Assembly: GCF_900114635.1 (NCBI RefSeq)
Contig: NZ_FOTQ01000001.1
Span: 310,001 to 374,000 of the forward strand
Source: Shimia aestuarii
GTDB lineage: Bacteria; Pseudomonadota; Alphaproteobacteria; Rhodobacterales; Rhodobacteraceae
Direction of reading: 5' to 3'
DNA length: 64,000 nucleotides
The number at the start of each line of letters is the position of its first letter. Within the stretch, counting starts at the first letter, position 1. The notes beneath the pieces were generated by a model. That model was given only the letters and a program-made list of their open reading frames with translations. It had not been told where the DNA came from and did no database searches. Below, in pieces: positions 53,166 through 62,757 of this stretch. The translations under genes were made by a program, and so were the position numbers.

Positions 53166-54857
53166 ATGAGCGCACTTTGGAAAGGCAATATCCGCACCCG
53201 GCTTCGCATTGCCTCGGGTCTTGTCCTGTTCATCTATGTGCTCTTTCACTACATCAATGTCGGGCTGGGCCTGTTCTCGCTCGACGCGATGGAGCATTTC
53301 CAGGACTGGCGCCGCGCCATCACGCGCAGTGCGTTCGGGGGGCTTCTGCTTTATGCGGCGATATTCACCCATGCCGGGCTCGCCCTCTGGCGGCTGGCCC
53401 GCCGAAACACGCTCCGCATGCCGCCATGGGAGGCGGTTCAGATCCTTCTCGGCCTGACCATTCCGCTCTTGTTGATGGTCCATGTCGTGCATACCCGCGC
53501 GGCCTCGAGCAATTTCGCAGTCAACGACCGGATGGGCTATATCACCGGGCTGATCTGGGACACATCCAGCGGCTGGCAGCAGGCGCTCCTGCTTCTGATC
53601 GTCTGGACCCATGGCTGCATGGGGATGCATTTCTGGCTGAGGATAACGGAATGGTGGCGACGCTCCCTTCCGGTGATGATTTCACTCGCCACCCTGATCC
53701 CCGCCTTTGCGCTCGCCGGGTTCATGGTGCAGGGCCGCGCGCAACGGGCCCGCCTTTTTGACCCTGTCGAGGGGCCAGACCTGGCCGCGCTCTACAATTT
53801 TCCAAGCCGGGATACCCTTGCACAGCTGGAACGCATGACCCGCGAGGGTCTTTGGGTGTTCTGGGGGCTGCTTGCCCTGACCGCGGCAGCCTTTCTGGTC
53901 CGTCGATTGCTGGTCTCGCGCCGCGCCCTGAAGGTGCGATACATCGACGGCCCCGAGATCAGCGGACAGCGCGGCATGACCCTGCTTGAAATGTCACGTG
54001 CGGCGGGCGTGCCCCACATGGCGCTCTGCGGCGGGCGCGGGCGCTGCACGACCTGCCGCGTGGTGATCGAGGATGGGGCCGACCTGTTGCATCCCCCTTC
54101 CCCCGAAGAAGCGGCCAGCCTTGCCGCCGTGAACGCACCGCCCAATGCCCGGCTGGCCTGCCAGATCCGCCCGACGGAACCGGCAACCGTGTTGCGCGTG
54201 TTTCGCGCGGACGGGCGGCGCGCCCGCAGCCATCAAAGCCTTGGTCGGGAACGCCGGCTGGCGATCCTCTTTCTAGACATGCGCGGCTTTACCGCCCGCA
54301 CCACCGGGCAATTGCCCTATGATGTGGTGTTCCTGCTCAACCGTTTCTTTGACGCGATCGTGCCCTCGATCACCGGTGCAGGGGGGACCGTGGACAAATA
54401 CCTTGGCGACGGATTGCTGGCGGTCTTCGAACTTTCCGATGAACGCAGCTCTGCGCTGGGCGCGCTCAATGCCGCCGCCGGGATCAGTTCGGCGCTGAAA
54501 GTCTTCAACAAAGCACTGGCCGCCGAAAAGGATATTCCCGTGGCCATCGGCATGGGGCTCCATCTGGGCGAACTTGTACTGGGCGAGATTGGCGCCGCCG
54601 ACCATGCCCCCCGCACCATCATCGGGGACACCGTGAACACCGCCAGCCGCCTTGAGGCTGAAACCAAGACGCTGGGCGTTCAATTGCTTGTCTCTGCTCA
54701 GCTTCTCGAGGCCGCAGGCCACGCCACCGAGCAGTTCGAACTTGTCTCCCTCACCCTCAGAGGCGTGTCGCACCCGATTCAAGCCCTTGCGCTCAAAGAC
54801 GCCAGTACGGTTCTGAAAACCCTGACTGAAGAGGCGCAGAACAGGACACCCGCGTAA
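53166..54857 (+). CDS. Membrane adenylate cyclase with [2Fe-2S] domain (CyaC type)
   Basis: 563 residues, three parts. A six-helix membrane domain (about 15-250) has histidines at 28, 69, 106/109 and 149/155, matching the tetra-His diheme-B succinate:quinone reductase-like anchor. A plant-type ferredoxin domain follows, with Cys288, Cys294, Cys297 and Cys332. Then a class III cyclase domain: metal residues Asp371 and Asp415, Lys411 in DKYLGDG, and Asn491/Arg495 in GDTVNTASR. This is the layout of S. meliloti CyaC, which responds to quinone redox state; ATP specificity is inferred from Lys411. Confidence 0.9.
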   Translation: MSALWKGNIRTRLRIASGLVLFIYVLFHYINVGLGLFSLDAMEHFQDWRRAITRSAFGGLLLYAAIFTHAGLALWRLARRNTLRMPPWEAVQILLGLTIPLLLMVHVVHTRAASSNFAVNDRMGYITGLIWDTSSGWQQALLLLIVWTHGCMGMHFWLRITEWWRRSLPVMISLATLIPAFALAGFMVQGRAQRARLFDPVEGPDLAALYNFPSRDTLAQLERMTREGLWVFWGLLALTAAAFLVRRLLVSRRALKVRYIDGPEISGQRGMTLLEMSRAAGVPHMALCGGRGRCTTCRVVIEDGADLLHPPSPEEAASLAAVNAPPNARLACQIRPTEPATVLRVFRADGRRARSHQSLGRERRLAILFLDMRGFTARTTGQLPYDVVFLLNRFFDAIVPSITGAGGTVDKYLGDGLLAVFELSDERSSALGALNAAAGISSALKVFNKALAAEKDIPVAIGMGLHLGELVLGEIGAADHAPRTIIGDTVNTASRLEAETKTLGVQLLVSAQLLEAAGHATEQFELVSLTLRGVSHPIQALALKDASTVLKTLTEEAQNRTPA

Positions 54858-54944
54858 TCATGCTGCGTTGCAGCAATGTCACGCCAGCGGAAATCAGCGC
54901 ATTTGGTCAGTTTTCCCTTTCGCCGCGAGTCAAAACATGAGAAC

Positions 54945-54960
54945 TGTTCACGCGTGAACA
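54945..54960. promoter_or_regulatory. Perfect 16-bp palindrome before the winged-helix/Sat reading frame
   Basis: TGTTCACGCGTGAACA reads the same on both strands and sits 20 bases before ATG 54980. Its position directly upstream of a frame encoding a MarR-like domain fits an autoregulatory operator. Confidence 0.6.
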
Positions 54961-54979
54961 CACTTTGAGTCGCTTTTTG

Positions 54980-55345
54980 ATGTCACTGCCTTTGACAAAA
55001 CCCATTTCAGATGAGGAGGACCAATTGTTTTGCCTCCTGCGCCAGCTGGATCTGGCGCCCCAAGCATCGCAGCGGGCGACGGCATTGGCTCTGGGCATCT
55101 CCCTTGGGCACCTCAACGCGCAGTTGCGCTCTGCTGCCGACGCCGGACTGATCACGATCAGCGCTCGCCAAGGCCCCGACAAGCGGCAGCGCTTTGCCTA
55201 CACGCTCACCTCGCGTGGCGCGGCGGAAAAAGTGCGTCTCACGGACAAATTTCTCGCCCGCAAACTTGCGGAATACAACGCGTTGCACGCGGAACTCACT
55301 GGCACCGCCAGCGGTATGCCTCCCATAAAACACAGGACACATCCC
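54980..55345 (+). CDS. MarR-like (EPS-associated type) winged helix, in frame with sat-cysC
   Basis: About 122 residues. The pattern SDEEDQLFCLLRQLDLAPQA, ALGISLGHLNAQLRSAADAG and FAYTLTSRGAAEKV, with a KFLARKLAEYNALH end, matches the EPS-associated MarR family. No stop codon occurs between this domain and the Sat start at 55346: the linker reads LTGTASGMPPIKHRTHP, then MQNN. So it is either an N-terminal extension of Sat-CysC or a separate gene whose stop has been lost. A TTG at 54965 and a strong AGGAGG before TTG 55025 are other starts; ATG 54980 best fits the family start. Confidence 0.7.
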
Positions 55346-57055
55346 ATGCAGAACAACCTGGCTCCCATTCCCGAGCTTTATGTCTCCTACGAGAGTGCAC
55401 AGAAGCTCAAAGTCGAAGCAGCCGACCTGACCAGCCATGACCTGACCCCGCGCCAGATCTGCGACCTCGAACTGCTGATGAATGGCGGCTTCAACCCGCT
55501 CAAGGGCTTCCTGACGGAAGAGGATTACAACGGCGTCGTTGAAAACATGCGCCTGGCCGACGGCACGCTGTGGCCGATGCCCATCACCCTTGATGTAAGT
55601 GAAGAGTTCGCCCAGTCGATCGAAATCGGTCAGGACATTGCCCTGCGTGACCAGGAAGGCGTGATCCTCGCCACCATGACCGTCACCGACCGCTGGGAAC
55701 CCAATAAGGCCCGCGAAGCCGAGAAAGTGTTCGGCGCCGACGACGATGCGCACCCGGCCGTCAACTACCTGCACAACACCGCTGGCAAGATCTATCTCGG
55801 CGGTCCTGTCACCGGCATCCAGCAACCCGTGCACTACGACTTCCGCGCCCGTCGCGACACCCCGAACGAACTGCGGGCCTATTTCCGCAAGCTAGGCTGG
55901 CGCAAGGTTGTTGCCTTCCAGACCCGCAACCCGCTGCACCGCGCACACCAGGAACTGACCTTCCGCGCCGCGAAAGAGGCACAAGCCAACCTGTTGATCC
56001 ACCCTGTTGTCGGCATGACCAAACCCGGTGACGTCGATCACTTCACCCGCGTGCGTTGCTACGAGGCGGTTCTGGACAAGTACCCGGCGGCGACCACCAC
56101 CATGTCGCTGCTGAACCTGGCGATGCGCATGGCGGGCCCGCGCGAAGCCGTCTGGCACGGCCTGATCCGCGCCAACCACGGCTGCACCCACTTCATCGTC
56201 GGCCGCGACCACGCCGGCCCCGGCAAGAACAGCCAGGGCGAAGACTTCTACGGCCCCTATGACGCTCAGGACCTGTTCCGCGAGCATCAGGAAGAAATCG
56301 GCATCGAAATGGTCGACTTCAAGCACATGGTCTGGGTCGCCGAGCGCGCACAATACGAGCCCATGGACGAGATCGAGGACAAGGACGAAGTGACCATCCT
56401 GAACATCTCAGGCACCGAGCTGCGTCGCCGTCTGGCCGAGGGCCTCGAAATCCCCGAATGGTTCTCCTTCCCCGAGGTTGTCAGCGAGCTTCGCAAGACA
56501 CGCCCGCCGCGCGCCCAGCAAGGCTTCACCGTGTTCTTCACCGGCTTCTCCGGGTCGGGCAAATCGACCATCGCCAACGCGCTCATGGTCAAGCTCATGG
56601 AAATGGGTGGCCGTCCGGTAACGCTTCTGGATGGGGACCTCGTGCGGAAAAACCTCAGCTCGGAACTCGGGTTCTCGAAAGAGCACCGCGATCTGAACAT
56701 TCGCCGTATCGGTTATGTTGCTTCGGAGATCACCAAGAACGGTGGCATCGCCATCTGTGCTCCGATCGCACCTTACGCCACCACCCGCCGTGCCGTGCGC
56801 GAAGACATCGAACAGTTCGGTGCCTTTGTCGAAGTCCACGTGGCGACCTCGATCGAGGAATGCGAGCGTCGTGACCGCAAGGGGCTCTACAAGCTGGCCC
56901 GTGAAGGCAAGATCAAGGAGTTCACCGGGATTTCCGACCCCTACGACGTACCGGCCAACCCGGAACTGCGCGTCGAGACCGAAGGCACAGACGTGGACAA
57001 CTGCGCACATCAGGTCATCCTGAAGCTCGAAAGCATGGGCCTGATCAAAGCCTGA
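55346..57055 (+). CDS. Bifunctional ATP sulfurylase / APS kinase
   Basis: Makes adenylyl sulfate from sulfate and ATP, then phosphorylates it to PAPS. 569 residues from the MQNNLAPIPELYVSYESAQ start. The Sat domain has QTRNPLHRAH at 192-201 and GRDHAGPG; the CysC domain has the P-loop GFSGSGKST at 400-408 and DGDLVRKNL. Start ATG 55346 has CAGGACA about ten bases upstream. The reading frame is open upstream through the winged helix, so the real protein may be longer (about 692 residues). Typical Sat-CysC fusion of roseobacters; cysDN are not seen. Confidence 0.92.
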   Translation: MQNNLAPIPELYVSYESAQKLKVEAADLTSHDLTPRQICDLELLMNGGFNPLKGFLTEEDYNGVVENMRLADGTLWPMPITLDVSEEFAQSIEIGQDIALRDQEGVILATMTVTDRWEPNKAREAEKVFGADDDAHPAVNYLHNTAGKIYLGGPVTGIQQPVHYDFRARRDTPNELRAYFRKLGWRKVVAFQTRNPLHRAHQELTFRAAKEAQANLLIHPVVGMTKPGDVDHFTRVRCYEAVLDKYPAATTTMSLLNLAMRMAGPREAVWHGLIRANHGCTHFIVGRDHAGPGKNSQGEDFYGPYDAQDLFREHQEEIGIEMVDFKHMVWVAERAQYEPMDEIEDKDEVTILNISGTELRRRLAEGLEIPEWFSFPEVVSELRKTRPPRAQQGFTVFFTGFSGSGKSTIANALMVKLMEMGGRPVTLLDGDLVRKNLSSELGFSKEHRDLNIRRIGYVASEITKNGGIAICAPIAPYATTRRAVREDIEQFGAFVEVHVATSIEECERRDRKGLYKLAREGKIKEFTGISDPYDVPANPELRVETEGTDVDNCAHQVILKLESMGLIKA

Positions 57056-57080
57056 TCCGCTTTGAGTGACTGACAAACGA

Positions 57081-57110
57081 AAACGCGGGGCACAATGCCC
57101 CGCGTTTTTT
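57081..57110 (+). terminator. Rho-independent terminator after sat-cysC
   Basis: AAACGCGGGGC (57081-57091) pairs with GCCCCGCGTTT (57097-57107), five-base loop, then T run to 57110. Confidence 0.9.
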
Positions 57111-57171
57111 ATTGGCCTGCCTCACCAAGATTTCAATGCCGCCATGGCCATGACGGTGTTAGGCTGGGACC

Positions 57172-57522
57172 ATGAAATACGTGATCCTTCCTCTGGTTTT
57201 CGTCGCAAGCGCCCTGCGCGCCGATCCGCCTGTTGTCGAAAATGCCATCGCACTGCAAACCGATACCGGCTGGACCTTCGATGTCACCCTGTCCCATCCG
57301 GACACCGGCTGGGGGCACTATGCTGACGGCTGGCGTGTGGAATCCATGGACGGCGTCGTGCTTGGCTACCGCGAACTCTACCACCCTCATGTCAGCGAAC
57401 AGCCCTTCACCCGCTCTCTGACACGGGTAAGCCTCCCCTCGGGCACGGGCGCTGTGGCAATCCGTGCCCGCTGCAACAAGGATGGATGGGCGGACGCAAC
57501 CTATCTGCTTAAACTGGACTGA
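57172..57522 (+). CDS. Small secreted beta-rich protein, unknown function
   Basis: 116 residues with a signal peptide ending near SALRA. The mature part has ALQTDTGWTFDVTLSHPDTG, WGHYADGWRVE and LGYRELYHPHVSEQPFTRSL, suggesting a compact sheet domain; a single Cys near the end (RARCNKDGW). Not assigned to a family. Convergent with DUF1150. Confidence 0.65.
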   Translation: MKYVILPLVFVASALRADPPVVENAIALQTDTGWTFDVTLSHPDTGWGHYADGWRVESMDGVVLGYRELYHPHVSEQPFTRSLTRVSLPSGTGAVAIRARCNKDGWADATYLLKLD

Positions 57523-57545
57523 CCGCCCCGCCCGTGAAATCGTGG

Positions 57546-57773
57546 TTAATGCACGGTTACAGGGTCAAAGTCGTTCTGCCGCGCGAGGATGAAGGCAAGG
57601 TTGCGGTCCTTGACCAGTGCCAACCGCTCGCCATCCGCATTGTGCACGGCATAGAGGGTCTCGTCCTCCGACAGCTGTGCACGGACGTCATCCGGCAACT
57701 CGTCCAGCGCGACCTCGCGCACATAAACGATCCGACGTTCTTCTTCCTGTCCGAAATCAAACTTGCTGTACAT
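57546..57773 (-). CDS. DUF1150 family protein
   Basis: 75 residues beginning MYSKFDFGQEEERRIVYVREV, with DELPDDVRAQL and LYAVHNADGERLALVKDR, the DUF1150 core. Members often sit next to Hsp20 genes in alphaproteobacteria, as here: the Hsp20 stop lies three bases upstream of the start. Probably stress-induced with it; no activity known. Confidence 0.88.
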   Translation of the reverse strand: MYSKFDFGQEEERRIVYVREVALDELPDDVRAQLSEDETLYAVHNADGERLALVKDRNLAFILARQNDFDPVTVH

Positions 57774-57776
57774 CGC

Positions 57777-58190
57777 TTACCCTTTCCTGATCTGGATCGT
57801 TTGCACAACGCTTTCCGGCTTGGTCCGGGTCAGGTCGACATGAAGAAGGCCGTTCTCCATATGCGCCTCGCCCACATCCACGCCATCTGCCAGCACGAAC
57901 GAGCGTTGGAACTGGCGCGCCGCAATGCCCCGGTGCAGGAACACGCGATCCTCCGAATCGTCGCGCTGACGGCCCCGGATCACCAACTGGCGATCTTCGA
58001 CCGTAATGCTCAGATCCGACTCGCTGAACCCGGCCACGGCAAGCGTGATCCGATAAGAGTAATCCGATGTCTGTTCGATATTGAAAGGGGGATAGCCTTC
58101 GTTGCCCGTCTTCGCGGTACGCTCCAGAAGGCGTTCCAGCTGCTCGAACCCCAGCATGTGGGGATGCGACCCCAAGGTCAGTTTTGTCAT
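57777..58190 (-). CDS. Hsp20 small heat-shock protein
   Basis: 137-residue alpha-crystallin-domain chaperone that holds unfolding proteins. The core is PPFNIEQTSDYSYRITLAVAGF, VEDRQLVIRGRQ and a C-terminal LLHVDLTRT; start ATG 58190 has GAGGACG upstream. Shares a short operon with DUF1150. No heat-shock promoter could be verified. Confidence 0.92.
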   Translation of the reverse strand: MTKLTLGSHPHMLGFEQLERLLERTAKTGNEGYPPFNIEQTSDYSYRITLAVAGFSESDLSITVEDRQLVIRGRQRDDSEDRVFLHRGIAARQFQRSFVLADGVDVGEAHMENGLLHVDLTRTKPESVVQTIQIRKG

Positions 58191-58390
58191 CGACACGTCC
58201 TCAACTTCAAGCGACAGTCCATTTCCGGGCCCCATTCTGGCAACCCGGTGCTTCAAATATGGGAGGCGAAAAGCCGCTTGGCAAGAGGCAAGTCCGATTG
58301 AAACGCCTCGCATCAAATGGGCGAAACCCTTTGCAGGACGGCTGCGAATCGTTATGCTACGGCCCTGCAATACCTGAGGAATTTCCACCC

Positions 58391-58615
58391 ATGAATGCGC
58401 CCAACGACCTGTCGATGAAAACCGACGATGTACTCAAGGTCGAACTGGAAGTCTTTCGCCAGAAACACCGGGATCTGGATGATGCGATTCATGCGCTTGT
58501 CGAACGGGGCACCGGTGATCAGCTTACCATCCAACGGCTGAAAAAGCAGAAACTGCGCCTCAAGGACATGATCGCCCTGATCGAAGACCGCCTGACCCCC
58601 GATATCATCGCCTGA
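58391..58615 (+). CDS. YdcH-family small protein (DUF465), second copy
   Basis: 74 residues, helical, with KHRDLDDAIHALVERG and an RLKKQKLRLKDMI helix close to the paralogue at 12967-13131. The N-terminal ten residues are extra. Function unknown. A GAGGAAT lies eight bases before ATG 58391. Confidence 0.83.
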   Translation: MNAPNDLSMKTDDVLKVELEVFRQKHRDLDDAIHALVERGTGDQLTIQRLKKQKLRLKDMIALIEDRLTPDIIA

Positions 58616-58724
58616 ACCACCCTGCGGATCAGGACACAACAGCCCGGCTACCTCACGTTCCGTCGCATTGCGCAAATCCCGCAATGCTCTATAAACCGGG
58701 CTTCACGTTCTGGCAGAGGCAAAA

Positions 58725-59216
58725 ATGACGGACACACCACAGGTCGGCATCATCATGGGAAGCCAGTCTGACTGGCCCACAATGAAACTCGCAGCCGAGA
58801 TTCTCGACGAACTGGGCATCACTTACGAGAAAAAGATCGTCTCTGCCCATCGCACCCCGGATCGGCTGTGGAGCTACGGCAAAAAGGCCGCCGGACGTGG
58901 TCTTCAGGTGATCATCGCGGGGGCTGGCGGCGCGGCGCACCTGCCCGGCATGATGGCCTCCAAAACCCGCGTGCCCGTGATTGGAGTTCCGGTCCAGACC
59001 CGCGCCCTCTCGGGCGTCGACAGCCTTTATTCGATCGTGCAGATGCCCAAGGGTTTCCCTGTGGCAACCATGGCCATCGGCGCAGCCGGTGCCTCCAACG
59101 CCGGACTGATGGCCGCAGGCATCCTGGCCCTGCAAGACCCCGCGCTGGCCGCACGTCTCGACGCATGGCGCGACGCCCTTTCCGCTTCTATTCCCGACGA
59201 GCCCCAAGATGACTGA
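58725..59216 (+). CDS. purE: N5-carboxyaminoimidazole ribonucleotide mutase
   Basis: Moves the carboxyl group to C4 of aminoimidazole ribonucleotide in purine synthesis. 163 residues. GSQSDWPTM (12-20), SAHRTPDRL and [10 protein letters not shown] are the family signatures. GGCAAAA precedes the ATG. Overlaps purK by 8 bases, as usual for this pair. Confidence 0.95.
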   Translation: MTDTPQVGIIMGSQSDWPTMKLAAEILDELGITYEKKIVSAHRTPDRLWSYGKKAAGRGLQVIIAGAGGAAHLPGMMASKTRVPVIGVPVQTRALSGVDSLYSIVQMPKGFPVATMAIGAAGASNAGLMAAGILALQDPALAARLDAWRDALSASIPDEPQDD

Positions 59217-60285
59217 TCCCCTCCCCTTCGGCAGCACCATCGGCATTCTGGGCGGCGGTCAGCTGGGCCGCATGTTGTCGGTCGCCGCCTCCCGCCTTGG
59301 CTATCGCACCCACATATTCGAACCCGGCGCCAACCCGCCCGCCGGTCACGTGGCCGATCAGGTCACGACCGCCGCTTACGAGGACAGAGCCGCGCTCGAA
59401 GCCTTCGCCGCGTCGGTCGACATCATCACCTACGAGTTCGAGAACATACCCACGCAGGCGCTCGACATTCTCGAAGCGCATCGCCCGATCCATCCGAACC
59501 GCGAGGCCCTGCGCGTCTCGCAGGACCGCCTGGTCGAGAAACGCTTCCTGCAGGACCTCGGCCTTGCCACGGCACCCTTCGCCGCTGTCGACACCCTATC
59601 CGACCTTGAAGACGCAATCGCCACAACCGGCACACCGGCCATCCTGAAAACCCGCCGCTTTGGCTATGACGGTAAGGGACAGGCCCGGATCAAATCTGCG
59701 AACAAGGCCGAATCCGCCCTTGCAGACATGGCCGGCGCGCCTGCTATTCTCGAAGGCTTCGTCGAATTTTCCCGCGAAGTCTCGGTGATCGCCGCGCGCG
59801 GACTGCATGGCGATGTCGCCTGTTTCGACCCCGGCGAAAACGTGCATCACGAAGGCATCCTGCGCACCACCACCGTGCCCGCCCACCTGACTGCCTCTCA
59901 GCGTATGGGTGCCGTGCTGCTCGCCGCGCAAATTCTCAGCGCGCTGGAATATGTCGGCGTCATGGGGGTCGAGCTTTTCGTGACCGACGGCGGCCTGATC
60001 GTGAACGAGATCGCCCCGCGCGTGCACAATTCCGGTCACTGGACTCAGAACGGCTGTGCCGTGGACCAGTTCGAACAACATATCCGCGCCATCACCGGCC
60101 TGCCTCTGGGCGATGGCCAACGTCACGCCGACGTGGTCATGGAAAACCTGATTGGCGACGATATGGACAAGGTGCCGACCCTGCTGCGCAGCGCCGAAAC
60201 CGCGCTGCACCTCTATGGCAAGGCCGAAACCAAGCCGGGCCGCAAGATGGGACATGCCAACCACATCCGTCCCAAGTCGTCCTGA
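59209..60285 (+). CDS. purK: 5-(carboxyamino)imidazole ribonucleotide synthase
   Basis: ATP-grasp enzyme that uses ATP and bicarbonate on aminoimidazole ribonucleotide, supplying PurE. 358 residues: [12 protein letters not shown], the [14 protein letters not shown] loop, [13 protein letters not shown] and [13 protein letters not shown] motifs. Start overlaps the purE stop by 8 bases, so the pair is coupled. Confidence 0.95.
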   Translation: MTDPLPFGSTIGILGGGQLGRMLSVAASRLGYRTHIFEPGANPPAGHVADQVTTAAYEDRAALEAFAASVDIITYEFENIPTQALDILEAHRPIHPNREALRVSQDRLVEKRFLQDLGLATAPFAAVDTLSDLEDAIATTGTPAILKTRRFGYDGKGQARIKSANKAESALADMAGAPAILEGFVEFSREVSVIAARGLHGDVACFDPGENVHHEGILRTTTVPAHLTASQRMGAVLLAAQILSALEYVGVMGVELFVTDGGLIVNEIAPRVHNSGHWTQNGCAVDQFEQHIRAITGLPLGDGQRHADVVMENLIGDDMDKVPTLLRSAETALHLYGKAETKPGRKMGHANHIRPKSS

Positions 60286-60300
60286 TCTGACTTGATTTCC

Positions 60301-60326
60301 AAAGGGGGGCCGCAGCCCCCTTTTTT
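60301..60326 (+). terminator. Rho-independent terminator after purK
   Basis: GGGGGC (60305-60310) pairs with GCCCCC (60315-60320), four-base loop CGCA, then six T. Confidence 0.8.
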
Positions 60327-61467
60327 ATGCCACGAACCGTGCCGCGACCTCACCGGCCATAAAGCTCACCTTCCCATCGGTCAGCGTCGCACAGATCCGC
60401 CCGGTTCCGGGCTCCATCACCACCAGATCCGCGCGCCTGCCCTCTTCCAGCTGCCCGCGATCCCGCAGCCCCAAGAGCGCCGCCGGACGCGCCGAGATCA
60501 GCGCCCAGCCTTCTTCCAGCGTCACCCCGCCCTCTGCTACCAGCCGCAGAACTGCCTGCCGCAGCGCCGGATAGTGATAATCCGAGGCCAGCGCATCACA
60601 CAGCCCGGCCTGTACCAGCGCTGCCGCCGAAACATTGCCCGAATGCGATCCGCCCCGCACCACGTTCGGCGCCCCAAGCACAATCGCCCCGCCGCCTTCC
60701 CGCGCCGCCCGCGCCGCGATCTCGGTCTCGGGAAACTCTGAAACGCCGACGCCGCGGCCCTGCCATGTCTGGCGCAGTTCGGCCGTGTCATCGTCATGAC
60801 TGCCCAGCAGCACGCCCCGCGCCGCCAGCCGCTTTGCCAGAGCCTCAACAGCCGGCCCAACCTCGGCGCCCCGCTCATGCAAGCCCTGCATCAGCGCCAA
60901 ATGCGCCTCGGGGCTGCGCCCGCCCTTGAGCGCCTGGCCCGTCAATCTCGGGGGGCGCTTGCCCTTGTCCAACGCGGCATGGGGCAGGTGATCGTTGAAA
61001 ACCACATAGCGCACATCATGCGCCGCCACCGTTTCCTCGAACGCGGAATAATCATCGACCATATGCGTCTCGAACCGAAGCTGCACCCGGCAATCAGTCA
61101 ACATGTCTGGCCCGTCGCGCAGCGCCGCAAGAAAGCGGCGCGCAAAATCCGGCCCCCGCATCCCGCCTTCCCAACTCCAGAACTGCGCCAGCATTGCCGT
61201 GGTGATCCCGTTCGCGGCAAGCTCCGCATCCACGGAAACCAACCCCTGCCCGAGGTCTTTCATCGCGCCCCGACGCGGCGCGAGATGCCGCTCGAACCCG
61301 TCGCCATGCATGTCGACGATCCCCGGCAGCACCCAGTATCCGCGCAAATCCACCTGTCGCACGCCAGCGCCCGGCGCCCCGATCACACCGCCACGCAACG
61401 CGATTTCGCCGGGCCGCAGCCCATCCGGCCAGAGCACCTCCGCACCGACAAGGTCCAGATCAATCAC
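60325..61467 (-). CDS. phnM: Alpha-D-ribose 1-methylphosphonate 5-triphosphate diphosphatase
   Basis: C-P lyase pathway amidohydrolase that removes pyrophosphate from the phosphonate-ribose triphosphate. 380 residues from GTG 61467 (GAGGAG seven bases upstream). Motifs: [28 protein letters not shown] and ASDYHYPAL, as in PhnM. No other phn gene is in the window. Start overlaps the lipase stop by 8 bases; a GTG eight codons upstream would overlap further. Confidence 0.9.
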   Translation of the reverse strand: MIDLDLVGAEVLWPDGLRPGEIALRGGVIGAPGAGVRQVDLRGYWVLPGIVDMHGDGFERHLAPRRGAMKDLGQGLVSVDAELAANGITTAMLAQFWSWEGGMRGPDFARRFLAALRDGPDMLTDCRVQLRFETHMVDDYSAFEETVAAHDVRYVVFNDHLPHAALDKGKRPPRLTGQALKGGRSPEAHLALMQGLHERGAEVGPAVEALAKRLAARGVLLGSHDDDTAELRQTWQGRGVGVSEFPETEIAARAAREGGGAIVLGAPNVVRGGSHSGNVSAAALVQAGLCDALASDYHYPALRQAVLRLVAEGGVTLEEGWALISARPAALLGLRDRGQLEEGRRADLVVMEPGTGRICATLTDGKVSFMAGEVAARFVA

Positions 61468-62245
61468 GCGGGGACTCCTCGCAATGCCCACCTTCGCAAC
61501 TGCCCTTCCGCCACAGGTCGATCTCTTCCAGCGTGGCGTCTGTGTCGCCCCACTTCATGTCGTGATCAAACGCCCCGTCCCGAAGGAACAACCGCACCTG
61601 CGCAATCAGCATCGGGTTGTTCATCATGAATGTGTGCGTCACCGGCAAAACAAGGTGATCCGCCATTCCGGCCACCTTGGTGCTCTCGACCGAGACCTTA
61701 CCGTCATCCGGCCCCTCGATGAGCGCCGAGTAGAACGGGTTCAGCGACCGATCTCCCGCTATGACTCCCAGTTCGAAATCCACCGGCGGTAATTCAGTGG
61801 GCAACCCATCGGTGCCCAACTGCGATCCCGCCGGCCCATTGATCCAGTCAAATGGTTCCAGCTGGCCCAGAACATCCACCAGTTCCGACCCCTGGTTGGG
61901 CGGCCCCAACATCACCACACGCCCAAGGTTCTCCGGGCGATGATCCAAAAGCCACAACCGCAGCAAAATACCGCCCATCGAATGCGTGACGAAATGCACC
62001 GACTCTCCACTGCACGCGGCCACCGCATTTGGAAGGGTTTCCTGCGCAAGGGTTTCAATCTCCTTGCGGGTCGACGGGTACCCGGGCCGCTCTACCTTAT
62101 AGCCATAGCGCTCCAACGCCGCCTGCATCAGCACGAACGAGTTCTCCGTCCGCGCCAGCCCATGCAGCAGCACGACACAATCCGCCCGCGCCATCCCCGG
62201 CGCGACACCGGCCAAAAGGGCCATGAAAGCAACGATCCGAACCAT
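61460..62245 (-). CDS. Secreted alpha/beta-hydrolase (lipase-like)
   Basis: 261 residues with a signal peptide (cut near ARADC). The nucleophile elbow is VTHSMGG, preceded by [14 protein letters not shown], with later [11 protein letters not shown] and [11 protein letters not shown] carrying the catalytic His. Substrate unknown; an extracytoplasmic esterase or lipase is likely. It overlaps phnM on the same strand, an odd neighbour, and is divergent from the Nudix gene. Confidence 0.85.
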   Translation of the reverse strand: MVRIVAFMALLAGVAPGMARADCVVLLHGLARTENSFVLMQAALERYGYKVERPGYPSTRKEIETLAQETLPNAVAACSGESVHFVTHSMGGILLRLWLLDHRPENLGRVVMLGPPNQGSELVDVLGQLEPFDWINGPAGSQLGTDGLPTELPPVDFELGVIAGDRSLNPFYSALIEGPDDGKVSVESTKVAGMADHLVLPVTHTFMMNNPMLIAQVRLFLRDGAFDHDMKWGDTDATLEEIDLWRKGSCEGGHCEESPRD

Positions 62246-62305
62246 GCCCTTGAGATAAGCCCTCCCGCCGCCTTACAAAAGGCCAAACAGTCCGGATGTC
62301 ACAAT

Positions 62306-62755
62306 ATGCCCTCCCCTCGCCTCGCCGCGCGCGCCCTGATCCTGCAAGATGACCGCCTGCTCGTGGTCAACGCCTACCCGGCGGGGAAAAGCGACCTCTG
62401 GTGCGCACCCGGCGGCGGGGTCGAACGGGGCAGCTCTCTACCCGACAATCTCGCCCGCGAAGTGCACGAGGAAACCGGCCTCACCATCGCCGTGGGCGCG
62501 CCCTGCATGATCAACGAATTCCATGACCCCGAGGGCACCTTTCATCAGGTCGATGTCTATTTCCGCTGCACGATCCTGTCCGGCATGCTCTCCGACAACT
62601 GGCAGGACCCCGAGGGCATCGTCAGCGAACGCCGCTTCGTCACCCGTGACGAACTCTCCCGCATGGCGTTCAAACCCGACAGCCTGCCTGACGTGGCATG
62701 GTCCGACAGGCTCTTTTATGACCCGCTCGAACCCATCGTGAAACCGACGCGATAA
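62306..62755 (+). CDS. Nudix hydrolase
   Basis: 149 residues. The Nudix box reads GGVERGSSLPDNLAREVHEE: the REVHEE core is intact while the first Glu of the G-x5-E pattern is Ser. Nudix enzymes cleave nucleoside diphosphate-linked compounds. ATG 62306 gives MPSPRLAARALIL. Stop is two bases from the converging EamA gene. Confidence 0.85.
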   Translation: MPSPRLAARALILQDDRLLVVNAYPAGKSDLWCAPGGGVERGSSLPDNLAREVHEETGLTIAVGAPCMINEFHDPEGTFHQVDVYFRCTILSGMLSDNWQDPEGIVSERRFVTRDELSRMAFKPDSLPDVAWSDRLFYDPLEPIVKPTR

Positions 62756-62757
62756 CC

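Noticed and set aside
54863..54875. Short GCTGC-GTT-GCAGC inverted repeat after the cyclase gene
   Set aside because: Stem is only five bases with no T run; too weak to call a terminator or operator.
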